Under the pieces are notes generated by a model. The model saw only the letters and a list, made by a program, of their open reading frames with translations, did no database searches and was not told the DNA's origin. Positions 60,165-64,000 of a stretch of 64,000 nt of DNA are shown here, one piece after another. This DNA is from Paenarthrobacter nicotinovorans (GTDB lineage Bacteria; Actinomycetota; Actinomycetes; Actinomycetales; Micrococcaceae). The DNA lies in contig NZ_SZVS01000001.1 in NCBI RefSeq assembly GCF_007670255.1, positions 62,001-126,000 on the forward strand, given 5' to 3'. Made by a program: the position numbers and the translations under genes. How positions within the stretch are numbered: the stretch's first letter is position 1; each line of letters opens with the position of its first letter.

Positions 60165-62519
60165 CACGGCCATGCTGGGGCGGGTTGCCATCTCGGCGGC
60201 CTGATGCAGTGCTTCGACCATGCTGCGGGAATCCGCAATTGCCTTTCCGGCTATGTCAAAAGCGGTACCGTGGTCCACTGAGGTACGGATGACAGGCAGG
60301 CCCACCGTGATGTTGACGCCGGCCTCGATTCCGAGAACTTTGACGGGCCCGTGACCCTGGTCGTGATACATCGCCACCACGAGGTCGTAGTCTCCACGTC
60401 CGGCCAGGAAAAAAAGTGTGTCGGCGGGCAAGGGTCCGACAGCATTGATTCCGTCAGCCTGCGCGGCCTTGACACCGGGCTCGATCTTTTCAGCTTCCTC
60501 GCCCTGGCCGAAGAGACCATTCTCCCCGGCGTGGGGATTGATGGCGCAAACCCCGATTTTGGGTTCGGGCACTCCGGCCCGGACCAGGGCTTCGTGTCCG
60601 CGGCGTATGGTGCGCTCCACCAGTCCGGGCTCGATCTTGCGAATGGCATCGGCCAGTCCGATGTGGGTAGTGACGTGGATGACGCGGATCTTGGGCGTGG
60701 AGAGCATCATGGACACTTCCTCTGTGCCCGTCAGCTGGGCCAGCAACTCCGTATGGCCGGGGAAGATGTGCCCTGCGGCGTGCAGCGCCTCCTTGTTCAG
60801 CGGTGCGGTGCAGATGGCCTGGACGCGTCCGGCCATCGCGAATTCGCTGGCTACCCTGATGTATTCATATGCGGCGTGTCCGGCGACCGCTGAGAGCTGT
60901 CCCCAGGGAAGGTCCTCCGGCAGCAACGCCAAATCGATCACGTTCACCCTGCCAGGTGTGAAGACGGCGTCCTCGACGTTCTCGATCGCCTGGATGTCGG
61001 CGTCGACTCCCAGGATGTCGGCTGCCTGCCGGAGCCGCAGCGCGTCGCCGATGACCACCGGGCGGCACTCGGCGTTGCTTTGCCGATCAAGCGCGGCAGC
61101 CACCACCACCTCGGGTCCTACGCCGGCGCCGTCGCCCATGGTGACGGCGACGACAGGGAGGGAATTCTGTTCGGAGGGGGCAATTGTGGGTGATGTCATG
61201 GTGGCTCCAGGTTGGTTGTAAGCAGTTGGGTCAGAGGATGCAGCGGGCAAACCCAAGGGCTGGCCGCGGCGATGCTGTATTTGGTGGTGAAGCTGGCTGA
61301 GTGCGTAGCGGTCACCGAAGCTGCCGGGCTTGGTTCCCACCAGCGTTCCTTGGTCTGTACGGCTGAGGACTGCTCCGTGTTGAACTGCGGCGAGTGGAAC
61401 CATGGACTGGATTCCCACTGCCTCCAGGACTTCCCGGGCGGTCTCACCGCCGGTGAGGATGAAGTCAGTGCGGATTCCGTTGGCCGCTTCGGCTGTGAAG
61501 CGGGCAAGGGACTTGACGATGACGGCGGCCTTGCCAGGGTTCACGCCCGTTTGCTGAAGGCTTACGGCGACGTTGGTTGAGGTGGCAAGGGCCGCCTTGG
61601 CCGCCTCAAGCTCTGTCCGGTGCGGGCCCTTGTGATCGGGATCAAGCCTGATCACCCTGTATCCCTCGGCCTCGAGCTCGGTCAGCTGTGCTTGGGCCGT
61701 ACCGGAAGCGGAACCGACGACGGCGAGGACGGGTAAGGGGGCTTGGTGCGGTTCTCCTCTTTCTGAGTCAGGCGCCGGAGTGAACTGCGCGTTTCGCGCA
61801 GGCGTGGTGACCAAGCGTTGGGCCAGCACCTCAGCTGCACCGCCGGTTCCAGCCAGGACTATGCGTCGACCGCGGTCCCTGAATTCCGTGCGAATCAGGG
61901 CGTCGACTACGAGTTCAAGATCTGCAGCGGTTTCACCATCACACAGGACGACTGCGGGGCTGTCGGTGTCCAGGGCCTCTGACAAGGCGGCATGCAGGTC
62001 CGCATTCCGCACTTGGCGGAGATTCATAGGCTTTACGGACTCCGGAGCCTCAGGGCGGATAAGCTCCGCGATGGTGGACGGCGGTGAGACATGCTCTGCC
62101 TGCCACAGGTCGGTATGGTCCAGAGGTACACTGCCCACAAAAGCTTGTCCCTGCCTCACGGTGCGCTGAAGCTGGGGGAGTGCACCAGCGATGACGACGC
62201 TGTAACCGAGCTGGTTCAAAGCCCTGAGTTCAGCGCTGATATTGCCGCGCCAGATCGAATCGATCTTCTTGAAAAGGATCCCCGCCTCTGCTGCAGCATG
62301 GCTTGAGAAGGCTGCAGCAGCTGCCTTGCCTGCCGCTGACGGCGACAGTCCGCGGGAGTGGGTGTCGGTGACCACGACATCGGTGGCGTGTCGCGGTGAG
62401 GCGGTTTCGGCGTCGGACGTTCCCAAAAGAACCTGCACGATGTGCCCGTGCTGGACAAAGCAGGAGCCGACTTCGGCAGCGCCGGAGAAATCGTCAGCTT
62501 GGACAAATACGGAAGCCAC
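60162..62519 (-). CDS. Fused four-carbon acid sugar kinase (DUF1537) and PdxA-type dehydrogenase
   Basis: One continuous 785-residue frame contains two enzymes normally encoded separately. Residues 1 to about 430 are a DUF1537-type acid sugar kinase (VQADDFSGAAEVG, FKKIDSIWRGNISAELRAL, LTGGETAREVLEAVGIQ). From about 455 it is a PdxA-like NAD-dependent dehydrogenase (VAVTMGDGAGVGPEVV, ICTAPLNKEALHAAGHIFPGHTELL, AMYHDQGHGPVKVLG, TSVDHGTAFDIAGKA with metal-binding His residues). Together they would phosphorylate and then oxidise a sugar acid such as threonate or erythronate. An ATG with GGAG upstream at 61199 could also start the dehydrogenase alone. Confidence 0.9.
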   Translation of the reverse strand: MASVFVQADDFSGAAEVGSCFVQHGHIVQVLLGTSDAETASPRHATDVVVTDTHSRGLSPSAAGKAAAAAFSSHAAAEAGILFKKIDSIWRGNISAELRALNQLGYSVVIAGALPQLQRTVRQGQAFVGSVPLDHTDLWQAEHVSPPSTIAELIRPEAPESVKPMNLRQVRNADLHAALSEALDTDSPAVVLCDGETAADLELVVDALIRTEFRDRGRRIVLAGTGGAAEVLAQRLVTTPARNAQFTPAPDSERGEPHQAPLPVLAVVGSASGTAQAQLTELEAEGYRVIRLDPDHKGPHRTELEAAKAALATSTNVAVSLQQTGVNPGKAAVIVKSLARFTAEAANGIRTDFILTGGETAREVLEAVGIQSMVPLAAVQHGAVLSRTDQGTLVGTKPGSFGDRYALSQLHHQIQHRRGQPLGLPAASSDPTAYNQPGATMTSPTIAPSEQNSLPVVAVTMGDGAGVGPEVVVAAALDRQSNAECRPVVIGDALRLRQAADILGVDADIQAIENVEDAVFTPGRVNVIDLALLPEDLPWGQLSAVAGHAAYEYIRVASEFAMAGRVQAICTAPLNKEALHAAGHIFPGHTELLAQLTGTEEVSMMLSTPKIRVIHVTTHIGLADAIRKIEPGLVERTIRRGHEALVRAGVPEPKIGVCAINPHAGENGLFGQGEEAEKIEPGVKAAQADGINAVGPLPADTLFFLAGRGDYDLVVAMYHDQGHGPVKVLGIEAGVNITVGLPVIRTSVDHGTAFDIAGKAIADSRSMVEALHQAAEMATRPSMAV
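61197..61199 (-). other. Internal start codon for the PdxA part
   Basis: The ATG (residue 441 of the fused frame) is preceded by a GGAG ribosome-binding site at a normal distance. It leads into the first PdxA motif, so a separate dehydrogenase could be made as well as the fusion protein. The linker before it (GLPAASSDPTAYNQPGA) looks like former intergenic sequence. Confidence 0.55.
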
Positions 62520-62800
62520 GTCGCTCCTCTCGTGTCATTGCTCGGCCTGCGTCCCAACATCTTGTCGGACGCTTTCCAACATCATGACACGATTGCGCGA
62601 AACGCGCTCAAAGACGTGCGCACATGATGCACATTTCTTCTGCGAGCATATTCTCCGACCTTGCCAGCCCCAGACCGCGCGGCGTGTCCATCTGTTGAAC
62701 GGGTCACATTTGTTTGCATCCTGGCTCTGTGCCCTTGATCCTTGCAAGACCTAGTTTTTTTCAGCGCTTGTCAGAGCGTGCCCAATGGAGGACACAATTT
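62520..62800. other. Divergent regulatory region before ppsA
   Basis: This gap of 281 bases separates the fused gene (leftward) from ppsA (rightward). It contains the inverted repeat GCGCG-AAA-CGCGC (62595-62607), which could be an operator for the fused gene, and a GGAGG ribosome-binding site for ppsA at 62787. No gene is seen in it. Confidence 0.5.
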
Positions 62801-64000
62801 ATGACTAACGTTCTTTGGTTTTCGGAGCTTGGCCTGTCCGACCTTGACCAGGTCGGAGGCAAAAACGCTTCACTCGGTGAGATGGTGCGAAATCTCGCCT
62901 CGGCGGGGGTGAAGGTTCCAGGTGGTTTTGCGACGACGGCGGACGCCTACCGGCGCTTCCTGGCCGAGTCGGGCCTTGACGCCCGGATTGAAAGTATCTT
63001 GGAGGGCTTGGACAGCGGCGATGTGGCCGCCTTGGCCAAGGTTGGCGGGGAAATCCGGTCCCTGATCCGCGAGACACCCTTCCCTGCCGGTTTCGAAGAG
63101 GAAATCCGCTCGGCGTACCGGCGCCTCACCGAGGAACACGGCGCAGACGTGTCCTGGGCGGTTCGGTCCAGCGCAACGGCCGAAGACCTTCCCGATGCTT
63201 CCTTTGCCGGACAGCAAGAGACCTTCCTGAACATCCGGGGGATTGACAACATCCTGCTCGCGATCAAGGACGTCTTCGCCTCGTTGTACAACGACCGGGC
63301 CATCGCCTACCGCGTCCACCACGGTTTCACGCACTCCGAGGTCGCGCTTTCGGCGGGTGTGCAGCGCATGGTGCGCTCTGACGTCGGCGCTTCGGGGGTG
63401 ATGTTCACCATGGACACCGAGACCGGTTTTACGGACGCGGTGTTCATCACGTCCTCCTATGGCCTTGGCGAAGCCGTGGTCCAGGGTGCTGTGAACCCCG
63501 ACGAGTTCTACGTCTACAAGCCTGCGCTGGCAGCCGGGCGCCCGGCGGTGCTCAAGCGTGGTCTGGGCGGGAAGGCCGTGCAGATGGTGTACACGGAGAC
63601 CGAAGAAGTCGGCAAGACTGTTGACTTCATCCCGGTGCCGCAGGAGTCGCGGAGCCGCTTCAGCCTCAGTGACGCCGAGGTGGAGCAGCTTGCGCGTCAC
63701 GCCGTTGCCATCGAGCGCCACTACGGACGGCCCATGGACATTGAATGGGGCAAGGACGGAGTGGATGGGGAACTGTACATCCTCCAGGCACGCCCGGAAA
63801 CCGTGGAATCCCGCAAAGCCGCGGGCGTAACCTCCCGGTACACGCTCACCGAGCGTTCAACGGTGTTGGTGGAAGGCCGTGCGATCGGTCAGCGCATCGG
63901 CGCCGGCCAGGTCCGGGTCCTGTCCTCGATCGAGCAGATGGCCTCGTTCCAGGAAGGCGATGTCCTGGTGGCCAACATGACCGACCCCGACTGGGAACCG
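62801..64000 (+). CDS. ppsA: Phosphoenolpyruvate synthase, 3' end outside the window
   Basis: This is the N-terminal 400 residues of phosphoenolpyruvate synthase, which makes phosphoenolpyruvate from pyruvate and ATP for gluconeogenesis. Motifs include [25 protein letters not shown], the nucleotide-binding [27 protein letters not shown] and [25 protein letters not shown]. The phosphohistidine domain begins near the edge and the gene continues past it. The ATG at 62801 has a strong ribosome-binding site (ATGGAGG). Confidence 0.95.
   Translation, partial: MTNVLWFSELGLSDLDQVGGKNASLGEMVRNLASAGVKVPGGFATTADAYRRFLAESGLDARIESILEGLDSGDVAALAKVGGEIRSLIRETPFPAGFEEEIRSAYRRLTEEHGADVSWAVRSSATAEDLPDASFAGQQETFLNIRGIDNILLAIKDVFASLYNDRAIAYRVHHGFTHSEVALSAGVQRMVRSDVGASGVMFTMDTETGFTDAVFITSSYGLGEAVVQGAVNPDEFYVYKPALAAGRPAVLKRGLGGKAVQMVYTETEEVGKTVDFIPVPQESRSRFSLSDAEVEQLARHAVAIERHYGRPMDIEWGKDGVDGELYILQARPETVESRKAAGVTSRYTLTERSTVLVEGRAIGQRIGAGQVRVLSSIEQMASFQEGDVLVANMTDPDWEP

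Noticed and set aside
62595-62607. GCGCG-AAA-CGCGC as a firm DeoR operator
   Set aside because: A five-base arm of only G and C is easily expected by chance in this GC-rich DNA; mentioned only within the intergenic entry.

Overview
The window looks like a chromosomal segment of a high-GC actinobacterium, most probably Arthrobacter/Paenarthrobacter-like (Micrococcaceae). This is inferred from the high GC, frequent GTG starts, several GAF-ANTAR antiterminator proteins, the conserved actinobacterial cassette of SCO1664-like kinase / DUF3090 / histidine phosphatase, a DUF6510 protein next to a soluble sulfite-oxidase-like enzyme, and a fused oligopeptide-type ABC ATPase. No phage, IS element, rRNA or CRISPR array was seen.

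Layout. (1) 1-2.9 kb: a 5'-truncated gene of unknown function, a CsbD-like stress protein, a secreted glycerophosphodiesterase and a rhodanese. (2) 3.1-12.9 kb: a self-contained selenocysteine module. It has formate dehydrogenase fdhA with an in-frame UGA and a SECIS-like hairpin, the Fe-S subunit, an NrfD-type membrane subunit, selD on the opposite strand, tRNA-Sec (UCA), selA and selB. The only selenoprotein seen is the formate dehydrogenase itself. (3) 13-14 kb: an aldo/keto reductase. (4) 14.1-24.1 kb: a long leftward block. It holds two AhpD/CMD-fold proteins, a luciferase-like monooxygenase and a peptide/nickel-type ABC importer, then a sulfurtransferase and a second flavin monooxygenase. 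(5) 24.2-25.4 kb: an operator-promoter driving a 91-residue protein with four G-S/R-Y-V-T repeats, followed by a flavin reductase. This is the least explained element of the window. (6) 25.4-28.6 kb: a carboxylate transporter, a maleate isomerase-like enzyme and a divergent IclR regulator.

(7) 28.8-33.2 kb: an aldo/keto reductase, an unknown protein, a three-gene operon (soluble molybdopterin oxidoreductase, FAD reductase, DUF6510) and an unknown membrane protein. (8) 33.4-37.9 kb: a large catalase, an AraC regulator and an EAL phosphodiesterase. (9) 38.1-40.2 kb: the kinase-like / DUF3090 / phosphatase cassette. (10) 40.4-43.2 kb: three GAF-ANTAR proteins and a small partner. (11) 43.3-46.3 kb: an Orn/Lys/Arg decarboxylase and a divergent M20 dipeptidase. 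(12) 46.3-54.6 kb: a polysaccharide-use locus with a hydroxyacid dehydrogenase, a sugar ABC importer, a hybrid DeoR-LacI regulator and a Tat-exported family 8 polysaccharide lyase. All three transcription units carry TGAACA repeats upstream. (13) 54.9-57.9 kb: DedA, PAP2 phosphatase, a Cys-rich protein and a CbbX-like AAA ATPase. (14) 57.9-62.5 kb: a nucleoside-kinase-like P-loop protein, a dienelactone hydrolase, a DeoR regulator and a fused four-carbon acid sugar kinase/PdxA protein. (15) 62.8 kb to the end: the 5' part of phosphoenolpyruvate synthase.

Genes within blocks are tightly coupled, with 4-base ATGA/GTGA overlaps in many places. Regulatory links seen across blocks are a shared CTAAGCATGCTTAG palindrome upstream of csbD and the catalase, and the TGAACA repeats of the polysaccharide locus.
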